Program-made: the position numbers and the translations under genes | NCBI GenBank assembly: GCA_045592625.1 | Contig: JAZNVC010000016.1 | Span: 59,077 to 123,076, forward strand | Length of the DNA stretch: 64,000 nucleotides | Direction: 5' to 3' | From: SIG607 sp045592625 | Lineage (GTDB): Bacteria > Bacillota > Clostridia > Oscillospirales > Acutalibacteraceae | Part shown: one piece after another, positions 17,418 to 25,436 of the stretch | Layout: every line of letters begins with the position of its first letter | Numbering within the stretch: position 1 is the stretch's first letter | Notes under the pieces: generated by a model | Database searches by the model: none | Seen by the model: only the letters and a program-made list of their open reading frames with translations | Told to the model about the DNA's origin: nothing

Positions 17418-17879
17418 TTAATCAATAACGATAGGATCAAGAATAATTTTAGCATTGCCTGCTTTAACCTGAGTCTCAGCACTCATCTTCTTAACTATAA
17501 CGCAGTCAACGTTACCGCCAAGAAGAGCAGAGAAAGCGTCGTTTTCACCGCCGTACTCAAAGCATTCTGCTTCAAAGTAGTATGCCATTTTTTCGCTGTC
17601 AGCACCACGTCCATAAGCGACTTTAAGACCCTTAATGTCTTTTATATGAGAAAGGGTAAGATCACTGTTCGCTCTTACAGCAACAACATATTCGTCCTTA
17701 CCTTCAAGCACAAGGGGTTCTTTTTCATCATCGTAATCATCATCAACGTCATCAACACCGGTAATAATGCTGGGTGTAGAAGAATCGTCTTTGTTATCAC
17801 CGTTTGTTTCGCCACCGCCGCAAGCAACAAGGCTGAACATCATAAGTACTGCTAAAAGTAAAGCTAAAAGTTTTTTCAT
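17418..17879 (-). CDS. Half-size solute-binding-protein-like lipoprotein
   Basis: 153 residues: lipoprotein signal peptide with lipobox VACG, an acidic low-complexity linker (VDDVDDDYDDEKE), then about 95 residues resembling a single lobe of a bacterial type 2 periplasmic-binding fold (DEYVVAVRANSDLTLSHIKD, GLKVAYGRGADSEKM, ALLGGNVDCVIVKK). Full binding proteins are about 260 residues with two lobes; here lobe 1 is missing and the protein ends right after the lobe. No permease or ATPase is adjacent. It has its own promoter and terminator. It could be a decayed binding protein or a sensor-like single-lobe form; the function is not known. Confidence 0.7.
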   Translation of the reverse strand: MKKLLALLLAVLMMFSLVACGGGETNGDNKDDSSTPSIITGVDDVDDDYDDEKEPLVLEGKDEYVVAVRANSDLTLSHIKDIKGLKVAYGRGADSEKMAYYFEAECFEYGGENDAFSALLGGNVDCVIVKKMSAETQVKAGNAKIILDPIVID

Positions 17880-17923
17880 TTTTATTCACCTTTCAAAAGT
17901 TCTGGATTTTTTACTCCAAAGCA

Positions 17924-17952
17924 ATTATATACTAAGTTTTAAAAATTTTCAA
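17924..17952 (-). promoter_or_regulatory. Sigma-A promoter of the half-size lipoprotein gene
   Basis: Minus strand TTGAAA (17947-17952), 17 bases, TATAAT (17924-17929), just downstream of the malic enzyme stop. Confidence 0.75.
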
Positions 17953-17959
17953 CTGTTTT

Positions 17960-19132
17960 TTATATACGTGCTACGCCCGACTTTCTTGCAGCCTCGGCAA
18001 CCTTTTCTGCTACGGTTTTGCCGATTCTTTCATCAAACGCAAAGGGCATAATATATTCTTCATTAAGCTCTTCATCGCTTACAAGAGATGCAATAGCAAG
18101 AGAAGCTGCCATCTGCATATCTTCGTTAATATCACTGGCTCTTACATCCAAAGCACCTCGGAAAATACCCGGGAATGCCATAACGTTGTTAATCTGGTTG
18201 GGGAAGTCGGAACGTCCTGTACCAACTACTCTTGCACCTGCAGCCTTTGCCAAATCAGGCATAATTTCGGGTACGGGGTTTGCCATAGGAAATACAATAG
18301 CATCACTGTTCATAGACTTAATCATTGCCTCATCCACAACACCGGGAGCAGAAACACCGATAAATACGTCTGCACCAACCATAGCATCCTTAAGAAGACC
18401 GGTTTTCTTTTCAAGATTGGTAACCTTACTCATTTCGGCCTGAGCAGAATTTAACTGGCTGTCACCCTCAACAACGATACCGAAACGGTCAACCATTGTA
18501 AGATTTTTAACGCCCAGTTTTAAAAGATGCTTACCGATAGCAATACCTGCACTGCCTGCACCGTTAATAACGCATTTAATCTGACCTATTTCCTTTTTGG
18601 TAAGACGTAATGCGTTAAGAAGTGCCGCACCTACTACTACTGCTGTACCGTGCTGGTCGTCATGGAAAACAGGGATATCACAAAGTTCCTTAAGTTTCTT
18701 TTCGATTTCAAAACAACGAGGAGCTGCAATATCCTCAAGGTTAATACCGCCAAAAGAACCTGAAATAAGATAAATTGTTCTTACTATTTCATCAACGTCC
18801 TTACTTCTTACACAAAGAGGAAATGCATCAACATCAGCAAATTCCTTAAACAGAACACACTTTCCCTCCATAACAGGCATACCTGCTTCGGGACCGATAT
18901 CACCAAGTCCCAAAACTGCAGTACCGTCGGTAATAACAGCAACCATATTCCATCTGCGTGTAAGTTCAAAGGATTTATTATAATCCTTATTAATTTCAAG
19001 ACAGGGTTCTGCTACACCGGGAGTATAAGCAATAGATAACTGTTCCTTATTTGTAACAGGGGTACGGGAAACAACTTCAAGTTTACCCTTCCACTCATAA
19101 TGCTGTTTTAAAGCTTTTTCTTTAATATCCAT
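17960..19132 (-). CDS. NAD(P)-dependent malic enzyme
   Basis: About 390 residues, the short bacterial form without a phosphotransacetylase domain. It decarboxylates malate to pyruvate. Visible motifs are the malic N-terminal domain SIAYTPGVAEPCLEI, TDGTAVLGLGDIGPEAGMPV, the catalytic region HDDQHGTAVVVGAAL and the nucleotide-binding GAGSAGIAIGKHLL. The open frame extends to 19174, but the ATG at 19132 follows AAGGAGAAGATA and starts MDIKEKALKQH as in homologues. It lies 10 bases after the Ldh2-type dehydrogenase and forms a two-gene operon with it, so the pair probably links malate, pyruvate and a 2-hydroxyacid. Confidence 0.93.
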   Translation of the reverse strand: MDIKEKALKQHYEWKGKLEVVSRTPVTNKEQLSIAYTPGVAEPCLEINKDYNKSFELTRRWNMVAVITDGTAVLGLGDIGPEAGMPVMEGKCVLFKEFADVDAFPLCVRSKDVDEIVRTIYLISGSFGGINLEDIAAPRCFEIEKKLKELCDIPVFHDDQHGTAVVVGAALLNALRLTKKEIGQIKCVINGAGSAGIAIGKHLLKLGVKNLTMVDRFGIVVEGDSQLNSAQAEMSKVTNLEKKTGLLKDAMVGADVFIGVSAPGVVDEAMIKSMNSDAIVFPMANPVPEIMPDLAKAAGARVVGTGRSDFPNQINNVMAFPGIFRGALDVRASDINEDMQMAASLAIASLVSDEELNEEYIMPFAFDERIGKTVAEKVAEAARKSGVARI

Positions 19133-19142
19133 TATCTTCTCC

Positions 19143-20267
19143 TTAACTATATGAACTCTCGGCAGACTCTTCAAATTTTACGTCACCAAGATAATCAACG
19201 GGATTAAGACCAACATAGTTACACATATCAAACATTTCTTTAACTGTGTTGATATTAACGTCAATTCCGTTTTCCAGTCTGTCTGCTTTAGCAAAAATTT
19301 CCTTTTCGCCGTGGGTATAAATTCTATCGTGGCCTTCACACTTAGGAGATTCGCGAAGTTCTCTTAAGAAGGTAGAAAGATGCTCTTTAATAGCGTCGGG
19401 GTCACCGAATATTTTGGGGTCAATAGCAATAAAGCCGTGACAGGTTCCGCCCTTACCACCTATGTGAGTGTGGTTGGAAGTAAGACCCATAGATAAAATT
19501 GAACAGAAAATTTCACAGAACATACCGTAACCGTATCCCTTGTGACTGCCTGTCTGCTCGGTTTCGCCACCAAGCGGCATAATACCGCCACCATTTTTAG
19601 CGACAATATTCTTAAGAACATCACTTGCGTTGCTGGAGCCCTTACCGGTTGCATCCAGTGCCCATCCGTCAGGAAGAGGCTTATTTAACTTATTGTAAAT
19701 TTCAAGCTTACCGCGTGTAACAACGGTAGTGGAAGCATCAAAAAAGAAATCATACGGTTCGGCAGGCATAGCAACTGCAATAGGATTACTGCCAAGCATA
19801 GCAAGTCTGCCAAAGGTAGGTACCATTATTGCTTCGCTATTGGTCATAGCCATACCGAGAAGCCCTGCATCCGAAGCCATCTTTGCATAGTATCCTGCAA
19901 TACCAAAATGGTTGGAATTTCTAACCGTTACAATAGCCATACCGGTTTTCTTAGCCTTATCAATAGCAATACTCATAGCCTTATGAGAAATAAGCTGTCC
20001 CATACCGTCATTACCCTCAATAACGGCAGAAACGGGTGTTTCGAAAACAACCTCAGGCTTTGCATTTATTTTAATAAGACCCTTTTCAATTCCCTTGTGA
20101 TAACGGGCAAGTCTCTGCATACCGTGAGACTCAATTCCGTAAAGGTCAGAAAGAAGAAGTACGTCGGTAATAATACGGCTTTCATCTTCCTTAAAGCCAA
20201 ATTTGTTAAAGCAGTCAATACAGAATTTTTCCAGTTCTTTATAACTGTATCTTATGTAGTTTGACAT
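19143..20267 (-). CDS. Malate/L-lactate-type dehydrogenase, Ldh2 family
   Basis: About 374 residues of the Ldh2/MDH2 oxidoreductase family (sulfolactate, malate, ureidoglycolate dehydrogenases), a fold unrelated to classical LDH. Motifs seen: YGIESHGMQRLARY with the conserved His, VRNSNHFGIAGYYAKMA, and PIAVAMPAE. The family oxidises or reduces 2-hydroxyacids with NAD(P). A GTG nine bases upstream is too near the AAAGGGG site; ATG 20267 has proper spacing. With malic enzyme directly downstream, malate is the most likely substrate, by context only. Confidence 0.88.
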   Translation of the reverse strand: MSNYIRYSYKELEKFCIDCFNKFGFKEDESRIITDVLLLSDLYGIESHGMQRLARYHKGIEKGLIKINAKPEVVFETPVSAVIEGNDGMGQLISHKAMSIAIDKAKKTGMAIVTVRNSNHFGIAGYYAKMASDAGLLGMAMTNSEAIMVPTFGRLAMLGSNPIAVAMPAEPYDFFFDASTTVVTRGKLEIYNKLNKPLPDGWALDATGKGSSNASDVLKNIVAKNGGGIMPLGGETEQTGSHKGYGYGMFCEIFCSILSMGLTSNHTHIGGKGGTCHGFIAIDPKIFGDPDAIKEHLSTFLRELRESPKCEGHDRIYTHGEKEIFAKADRLENGIDVNINTVKEMFDMCNYVGLNPVDYLGDVKFEESAESSYS

Positions 20268-20299
20268 ATAAGCCACCCCTTTGATTTTTCTACATAAGG

Positions 20300-20328
20300 A
20301 TTATATCACTAATAGATAAATATTTCTA
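20300..20328 (-). promoter_or_regulatory. Extended -10 promoter of the dehydrogenase-malic enzyme operon
   Basis: Minus strand TGATATAAT (TATAAT at 20300-20305) with an extended -10 TG; the -35 (TAGAAA, 20323-20328) is poor. Confidence 0.5.
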
Positions 20329-20440
20329 CAGTTATTTATTATAATTATGTGAAAAATTTTTTAGTAATAATAGACAATATTTTACAAAGTTCATATTTAC
20401 TTAGATCAACCTTTATGTTAGAATATCTTAGGTGATGAAA

Positions 20441-21073
20441 ATGTATGTAATTTTTGATATGGACGGCACTCTTTTAGATACACAAAAAATATATATGCCG
20501 GCTTGGAAATATGCAGGTGATATTCAAGGCTTTCCTGATATGGATAAAACCGCTTTGCTTCTCTGCGGCACTAACGAAATAGGCAGCACCAATTTTTTAA
20601 AAGAGCACTTCCCTACTCTCGATATAGAAAAATTCAAAAGCGATGCACATATTTATGTAAATGGGAATATAACAATAAAGTACAAGGATGGTGTAAAAGA
20701 AACACTTGACTTTTTAAAGGAAAGAGGAATTAAATTAGGTCTGGCTTCAGGAACAAGCAGAAAAAATGCACTATTTAGACTTGATACCGTAAACGCCACC
20801 GGTTACTTTGACGTTACAGTTTGCGGAAACGAGGTTGAAAACGGAAAACCTGCTCCTGATATTTTTTTAAAAGCGGCAGAACTTCTCGGTGCTAAGCCTA
20901 ACGAATGTATTGTTTTTGAAGACTCCGATAACGGCATAAAATCAGGCTTTAACGCAGGAATGAAGGTTATAGGAATCCCTGACGTAAAGCCTTTTAGTGA
21001 AGATATAAAAGCAATGCTTTTTGCAGAGTTTGACACAATGAACAAAGCAATAAAATTGCTTGAAGAAATATAA
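20441..21073 (+). CDS. HAD-superfamily phosphatase, beta-phosphoglucomutase-like
   Basis: About 210 residues. HAD motif I FDMDGTLLDT, motif II LASGTSRK, motif III KPAPDIFLKAA and motif IV EDSDNGIKSGFNAGMKV are all intact, with a small helical C1 cap between motifs I and II. Such enzymes are cytoplasmic phosphatases or phosphomutases of small sugar phosphates. The frame allows GTG 20432 or ATG 20435, but those codons form the AGGTGATG ribosome binding site; ATG 20441 is the sensible start. It stands alone and ends at tandem hairpins. Confidence 0.88.
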   Translation: MYVIFDMDGTLLDTQKIYMPAWKYAGDIQGFPDMDKTALLLCGTNEIGSTNFLKEHFPTLDIEKFKSDAHIYVNGNITIKYKDGVKETLDFLKERGIKLGLASGTSRKNALFRLDTVNATGYFDVTVCGNEVENGKPAPDIFLKAAELLGAKPNECIVFEDSDNGIKSGFNAGMKVIGIPDVKPFSEDIKAMLFAEFDTMNKAIKLLEEI

Positions 21074-21078
21074 ATTTT

Positions 21079-21104
21079 ACGGGCGGATGCCCTCATCCGC
21101 CCGT
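21079..21104. repeat. Perfect 11-bp palindromic hairpin (GCGGATG family)
   Basis: ACGGGCGGATG and CATCCGCCCGT with a four-base loop. It resembles short palindromic repeats scattered in Clostridia and shares GCGGATG/CATCC with the element at 23112. Confidence 0.7.
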
Positions 21105-21109
21105 TATTA

Positions 21110-21146
21110 AACACCTTATTGTTAAGGTGTTTTTTATTTTTGTATT
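21110..21146 (+). terminator. Intrinsic terminator after the HAD phosphatase
   Basis: AACACCTTA and TAAGGTGTT with a four-base loop, then a long T-rich tract. Confidence 0.88.
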
Positions 21147-21203
21147 TAATGTGTTTTTATCTTTTGTTTATACCATTTGTGATATTTTTTATTTTTGAAG
21201 TTG

Positions 21204-21232
21204 TTTACTTTGTAAAATAATTATGTTATAAT
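21204..21232 (+). promoter_or_regulatory. Sigma-A promoter of the restriction-modification pair
   Basis: TTTACT (21204-21209), 17 bases, TATAAT (21227-21232), 44 bases ahead of the methyltransferase ATG. Confidence 0.7.
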
Positions 21233-21276
21233 TAAGTGGTTTCATTAAAACTGCTGTTTTTTCTTGGAGGAAAATT

Positions 21277-22260
21277 ATGATAACCGTTAATAAATCGTTA
21301 AAGGGTATAAAAGTTATAGATTTATTTGCAGGCATCGGTGGTTTTCATTTAGCTTTTTCTAGTTTTGGTGCAAAAATTGTTTTTGCTTCCGAATGGGATA
21401 AAGATGCTGCTAATGTATATGCGAACAACTTCAATTTAATACCACATGGCGACATTACCAAAATTGACGAAAAAAGCATACCTGAACACGATATTTTGTG
21501 TGCAGGTTTTCCTTGTCAAGCATTCAGTATAAGCGGAAGCCAAAAAGGTTTTAACGATAGTCGAGGCATGTTGTTTTTTGATGTTGCACGAATAGTCAAG
21601 GAAAAACAGCCGAAAATTTTATTTTTGGAAAATGTAAAAAACTTAGAAGTTCACAATAAAGGAAAAACTATAGAAGTAATAAAAAACACATTAGACGATA
21701 TTGGATATGATGTATATTCAAAAGTTTTGGATGCTGCGGAATATGGTTCATCTCAAAGTAGAAAAAGAATATATATGATTTGTTTTAGAAAAGATATGGG
21801 AATTGCTAATTTTGAATTTCCGCTTCCCACCCAACAACATAAATATGTAAAAGATATTATTTGCAAAGAAAACACCGACAAATATATTGTTAATAGAAAC
21901 GATATTGTAATTAACAAAGATGATACGACATTGAATTATGCAACAAAACCTATTCGCATAGGAATAGTAAATAAAGGTGGCCAAGGCGAACGAATTTACA
22001 GTGTAAAAGGTAAAGGCATCACATTATCCGCATATGGCGGAGGTGCAGGTGCAAAGACCGGACTTTATAAAATTGATGGAAAGGTTAGAAGACTTTCTCC
22101 AAGAGAATGTGCACGAATGCAAGGATTCCCCGATGAATTTAAAATAGCGGAAAAAGACACGGTTGCTTATAAACAATTTGGAAATTCTGTGGTTGTTGAT
22201 GTTCTTCAACAAATTATTCTTCAAATCACCAATAACAAGGATGTGATGAAATGGCTATGA
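21277..22260 (+). CDS. C5-cytosine DNA methyltransferase, HhaI-like (predicted GCGC)
   Basis: 327 residues, the same length as M.HhaI. Motif I DLFAGIGGF, motif IV GFPCQAFS with catalytic Cys80, motif VI ENVKNL with Glu118, motif VIII QSRKR and motif X KQFGNSVVVDVLQ are intact. The target-recognition region GIVNKGGQGERIYS and ITLSAYGGGAGAKTG is very close to what I recall of M.HhaI, so the inner cytosine of GCGC is the predicted target. A TTGGAGGAAA site precedes the ATG. The nuclease gene overlaps its end by ten bases. It protects host DNA from the partner enzyme. The patch looks more A+T-rich in codon use than its neighbours, which fits horizontal transfer. Confidence 0.93.
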   Translation: MITVNKSLKGIKVIDLFAGIGGFHLAFSSFGAKIVFASEWDKDAANVYANNFNLIPHGDITKIDEKSIPEHDILCAGFPCQAFSISGSQKGFNDSRGMLFFDVARIVKEKQPKILFLENVKNLEVHNKGKTIEVIKNTLDDIGYDVYSKVLDAAEYGSSQSRKRIYMICFRKDMGIANFEFPLPTQQHKYVKDIICKENTDKYIVNRNDIVINKDDTTLNYATKPIRIGIVNKGGQGERIYSVKGKGITLSAYGGGAGAKTGLYKIDGKVRRLSPRECARMQGFPDEFKIAEKDTVAYKQFGNSVVVDVLQQIILQITNNKDVMKWL

Positions 22261-23000
22261 CGGGTTCGCAAATTGCAAAAGGCGGATTTCAAAACGAACA
22301 GAGCGTTGCCGATAAGTTTAATGATTGGAAAAATGACAAAGATGCTAAAGAGTGGTTAAAAATAATGATGTATAACCTTGACGAGATAGAATATGTTCAC
22401 GCCGAGAAGATAGGTCAAAAGGGATACAAATCTGATATAAATGTTGTTATAAAAATTTATATTAAGAAAAGACATTTAGAAACGGTTGAAAATATACAAG
22501 TTAAGTTGGTATCCTCAAAGGATAAAGGATACAACCAAGTAGAAAAGCGAAAAGTCGAACATTACGTTAAGGATTGGCATATATCTCCTGAAATTGAAAC
22601 TTTGCTCAAACTATACGACGGAGAACTCCCACCACGACCAAACAGTCGAAATCCAAAAAGAATGTTTGTCGATGAATTTACAAACAATGAACAAGAATTG
22701 CTAAAAACTTTTTTCCAAAAGAATTTAATAATGATTATTAGCGATGTTATTCGTGGTAGAGGTAGATTTGCGGCTGAATGGTCATTAATTATTCAAAAAT
22801 ACGGTGATACATACAAATGGAAACTACTTGCGGTAAATGAAGCGATTTCTATATATGCAGATGATTGCAAGGCTCAGTTCACCAAACAAGGTAACATACG
22901 ACTTGGCACAATTACATTGCAAAGGAAAGGTGGCGACAACGGAGCCGACACCGCAAATATGTTGCAATTCAAAGCAAACCCGTTAATCTTATTTAAATAA
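22251..23000 (+). CDS. Type II restriction endonuclease, HinP1I-like (predicted GCGC)
   Basis: 249 residues, close to the 247 of R.HinP1I, with similarity along the whole length from memory: GGFQNEQSVADKFNDWK, NLDEIEYV, GYKSDINV, IQVKLVSS, RRMF-like PKRMFVDEF, DVIRGRGRFAAEW and IQRKGGDNGADTANMLQFK. The active-site pattern SD(62)..Q(83)VK(85) is present, as in HinP1I. This enzyme would cut GCGC sites left unmethylated by the overlapping upstream gene. The start at 22251 has an AAGGATG site. The assignment of specificity is by family resemblance only. Confidence 0.9.
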   Translation: MAMTGSQIAKGGFQNEQSVADKFNDWKNDKDAKEWLKIMMYNLDEIEYVHAEKIGQKGYKSDINVVIKIYIKKRHLETVENIQVKLVSSKDKGYNQVEKRKVEHYVKDWHISPEIETLLKLYDGELPPRPNSRNPKRMFVDEFTNNEQELLKTFFQKNLIMIISDVIRGRGRFAAEWSLIIQKYGDTYKWKLLAVNEAISIYADDCKAQFTKQGNIRLGTITLQRKGGDNGADTANMLQFKANPLILFK

Positions 23001-23002
23001 AA

Positions 23003-23042
23003 AAAAGATATGAGAGATTTTATTTTCTCTCATATCTTTTTG
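23003..23042 (+). terminator. Intrinsic terminator after the restriction endonuclease
   Basis: AAAGATATGAGAGA and TCTCTCATATCTTT stem followed by T residues. Confidence 0.9.
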
Positions 23043-23111
23043 TTCGTTTATTTCCTTTTTCAATGCTTCATATAATGCTTGGGAACATAAATGACAATTC
23101 TTTATGATAAT

Positions 23112-23186
23112 TTGTAGGGGACGATGCCTACATCGTCCCGATAAAATATAAATATAACGTGCGGATGTGGGCATCCATCCCTACAA
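23112..23186. repeat. Short inverted-repeat element (MITE-like)
   Basis: About 75 bp bounded by TTGTAGGG (23112-23119) and CCCTACAA (23179-23186). Inside are the palindromes GGGACGATG/CATCGTCCC (23118-23139) and GGATG/CATCC (23163-23176). No coding capacity. Elements of this look occur in many Clostridia; mobility is inferred. Confidence 0.6.
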
Positions 23187-23191
23187 TATTA

Positions 23192-23456
23192 AAAAAAGAC
23201 GGCTATTCGCCGTCTTTTTTCTTGCATTGTGTTCCGTCGTGTTTGATTTCATAATTTTCCTTTAAAATCAAATCTTCTATAAACACAAACTCATACCCCT
23301 CGTCTTTAAGGGTTTTTAATATGTTTGGCAGAGCGGCAGGTGTGTGGTCGGCATCGTTGTGGAATAGCACTATTGAGCCGTTTTTAACCTTTTTAGTTGC
23401 CCTTTTACAAATGCTTTCTGGCGTGGCACTATCTTTCCAGTCAAGAGAGTCAACAT
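23192..23456 (-). pseudogene. Truncated copy of the polysaccharide deacetylase 3' end
   Basis: This stretch repeats 24664-24928 in direct orientation at a fixed offset of 1472 bases, without indels, and encodes the last 85 or so residues of the deacetylase, ending in the same KKKDGE tail and the same terminator. Similarity stops abruptly at 23456. A frame continues to 23577, but the added residues have no counterpart in the intact gene and there is no ribosome binding site, so it is a non-functional fragment. Substitutions are scattered (about 15), so the duplication is not brand new. It lacks the catalytic Asp, His and Arg motifs. Confidence 0.85.
23192..23456. repeat. 265-bp direct repeat, copy 1 (copy 2 at 24664-24928)
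   Basis: Near-identical direct repeat, same phase throughout, flanking the zinc-ribbon gene. Both copies include the GACGGC/GCCGTC terminator hairpin. The central 80 or so bases appear identical. Confidence 0.85.
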
Positions 23457-23486
23457 ATGAAACAAAAGTAATATTATAATAAGTGC

Positions 23487-23515
23487 TTGTGCATTTTGCA
23501 TTAATATGGTATAAT
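23487..23515 (+). promoter_or_regulatory. Sigma-A promoter of the zinc-ribbon protein gene
   Basis: TTGTGC (23487-23492), 17 bases, TATAAT (23510-23515). It begins 30 bases past the break point of the truncated repeat. Confidence 0.7.
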
Positions 23516-23554
23516 AAATAATATAAAGTTAATTTTTGGGGGAGATTATTTTCT

Positions 23555-24541
23555 ATGATGATATGTTCAAAATGCAAAACACAGTTCGATGGAAATTTTT
23601 GTCCGAAATGTGGAACACAAGCTAATCAAAAACTCCGTTGTAATGAATATAGTTCACCATGTAATAAAACCAACAAACCCATATATAAAAAATGGTGGTT
23701 TTGGCTACTTATGGGTTTAGCAACCTTCCTTACTATGATTATTCTGTTTAGCGGTGATGATACTGGCGGCGAAGATAATCCTACTTCTCTATACACTGAT
23801 AGTGTTGCATCAAATACTACAGTTGATGAACTTCTTTTATACTCTGGAAATGATGTGAAAATTTTTGCAAAGGGACTAGAAGGAAACTCGTTAAAATTAC
23901 TAATAGAAAACAACTCTGATTTTAATTTAGGATTTAACGCACATTCTTTTGCGGTAAATGGAATTATGACGCAAGAAAGCATTTATTATATGGATTGTGA
24001 TATTTCGGCAAATTCTAAAGCAAATACAGAATTGAAAATTAAAAATTCATTTTTAGAAAAGTACGAAATTGAATATATAGAACAAATCGACATATTATTT
24101 TGGGCTTATGATAACGATAAAGCCTTTAAAGAATTTGAAACTGATGTTATATCAGTTAAAACAAGCGATTTTAAAAATAATATTGCACCTATATCTGGTT
24201 TAGAAATTTATAACAAAAAAGGTATCGTTGTCGACTTTTTAGAACAAGAAAACAACGAATTCACTTTTTGTTTGACAAATAAAACGGGTAGTTATTTTGA
24301 TTTTACTGTAGATAATATAAACATTAATAATTATACCGTCTCTGATACCGATTTTGACCTGTATGATGAACAAGTTTTAAACAATTGCCAGTTTGTATAC
24401 ACTATAAAAATAGATAAAAAGTTCTTAAACAATAACGATATCGAAAAAATATCTACGGTTTCTTTTAACTTTGAAATAGAACCCGAAGGCGACGTTTTCA
24501 ATGACTGGTCTACGGATATCATAACATATACAAAAAAATAA
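23555..24541 (+). CDS. Zinc-ribbon single-span membrane protein of unknown function
   Basis: 328 residues. The N-terminus is a four-Cys zinc ribbon (CSKCKTQFDGNFCPKCG), followed by a basic segment and one membrane helix (WWFWLLMGLATFLTMIILF, about residues 47-65). The outside part has two similar beta-rich halves (LKLLIENNSDFNLGF... and FTFCLTNKTGSYFDF...), so the extracellular region may be an internal duplication of an immunoglobulin-like domain. A GGGGGAG site precedes ATGATG. It sits alone between the two copies of the 265-bp repeat and looks like cargo of that rearrangement. The family recurs in gut Firmicutes but I know of no function. Confidence 0.75.
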   Translation: MMICSKCKTQFDGNFCPKCGTQANQKLRCNEYSSPCNKTNKPIYKKWWFWLLMGLATFLTMIILFSGDDTGGEDNPTSLYTDSVASNTTVDELLLYSGNDVKIFAKGLEGNSLKLLIENNSDFNLGFNAHSFAVNGIMTQESIYYMDCDISANSKANTELKIKNSFLEKYEIEYIEQIDILFWAYDNDKAFKEFETDVISVKTSDFKNNIAPISGLEIYNKKGIVVDFLEQENNEFTFCLTNKTGSYFDFTVDNININNYTVSDTDFDLYDEQVLNNCQFVYTIKIDKKFLNNNDIEKISTVSFNFEIEPEGDVFNDWSTDIITYTKK

Positions 24542-24571
24542 ATCCAAAAATGTGAGATAATTCTCTGCCTT

Positions 24572-24592
24572 GTGTGTGACACAGGGGACGGT
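24572..24592. repeat. REP-like remnant (ACAGGGGACGGTT)
   Basis: TGTGTGACACAGGGGACGG resembles the GGGGACGGTT palindromic repeats associated with REP transposases in Clostridia. Only one arm is present; the rest of 24542-24663 holds nothing else I can name. Confidence 0.45.
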
Positions 24593-24663
24593 TAGCGCGA
24601 ATATGATTCTTAAATCTGTACCGAAGGCACACCCTATTCCTTAACCCCCTTTCCCTTTTCCCT

Positions 24664-24692
24664 AAAAAAGACGGCTATTCGCCGTCTTTTTT
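24664..24692 (-). terminator. Terminator overlapping the deacetylase stop codon
   Basis: GACGGC/GCCGTC hairpin with flanking A and T runs. The stop (24675-24677) lies in the loop, so the stem also encodes the C-terminal residues. Confidence 0.8.
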
Positions 24693-25436
24693 CTTGCATT
24701 GCGTTCCGTCGTGTTTGATTTCGTAATTTTCTTTTAAAATTAAATCCTCGATAAACACAAATTCATATCCCTCGTCTTTAAGACATTTTAATATGTTTGG
24801 CAGAGCGGCAGGTGTGTGGTCGGCATCGTTGTGGAATAGCACTATTGAGCCGTTTTTAACCTTTTTAGTCACCCTTTTACAAATGCTTTCTGGCGTGGCA
24901 CTATCTTTCCAGTCAAGAGAGTCGACATCCCATTGGATACAGTACATTCCCATATTTTCAATAGTTTCAACAACGTGATTATCGTAATCACCGTAAGGCA
25001 CACGGATAAGAGTGGGTGTTCTGCCTGTAACCTTTGCAATTTTTTGGTTACAGCATTCTATTTCATTTTTTATCTGCTCACTGCCCAGTTTGGTCATATA
25101 TGGGTGTGTATTTGAATGATTTTCCACCCTATGCCCTGCATCGCTTAGTTGCTTAACAGATTCAGGATACTTATCTACCCAAGCACCAACAACGAAAAAG
25201 GTTGCTGGAACGTTATAATCGCTTAAAATTTTTATAAGTTCGCCTGTATCATCATTACCCCACGCCGCATCAAAGGAAATAGCTACCTGCTTTTTATCAC
25301 TCTCTACACAGTATATAGGAAGTTTTCTCTCCAGTCCTGCAAAAGTGACAGTAGTTCCTATAATACAAATTGTTAGTGCTAATAGCAAACTGCAAAATAG
25401 AGTTATATGCCGTTTTGTAATTATCAAGCTTTTCAT
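24675..25436 (-). CDS. Polysaccharide deacetylase (CE4/NodB), PdaB-like
   Basis: About 253 residues with one N-terminal membrane helix or uncleaved signal, then a NodB domain: motif 1 VAISFDAAWGNDDT, motif 2 HSNTH, motif 3 RVPYGDYD, motif 4 VDSLDWKD and motif 5 LFHNDADHT. The form of motif 1 is that of sporulation deacetylases of the PdaB group, acting outside the membrane on N-acetylated glycans. The ATG at 25436 is chosen over an upstream TTG. Its ribosome binding site AAAGGCGG lies in the 3' arm of the preceding gene's terminator, an unusual arrangement. The 3' third is duplicated at 23192-23456. Confidence 0.88.
   Translation of the reverse strand: MKSLIITKRHITLFCSLLLALTICIIGTTVTFAGLERKLPIYCVESDKKQVAISFDAAWGNDDTGELIKILSDYNVPATFFVVGAWVDKYPESVKQLSDAGHRVENHSNTHPYMTKLGSEQIKNEIECCNQKIAKVTGRTPTLIRVPYGDYDNHVVETIENMGMYCIQWDVDSLDWKDSATPESICKRVTKKVKNGSIVLFHNDADHTPAALPNILKCLKDEGYEFVFIEDLILKENYEIKHDGTQCKKKDGE

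Noticed and set aside
23203..23577. 124-codon minus-strand frame as a separate small gene
   Set aside because: Only the tail matches the deacetylase; the first 40 codons are unrelated spacer, with no ribosome binding site and no catalytic motifs. Treated as a pseudogene fragment.
21277..25436. Prophage or integrative element spanning the accessory patch
   Set aside because: No integrase, tRNA attachment site, replication or structural genes are present; only the restriction-modification pair, repeats and one membrane protein.
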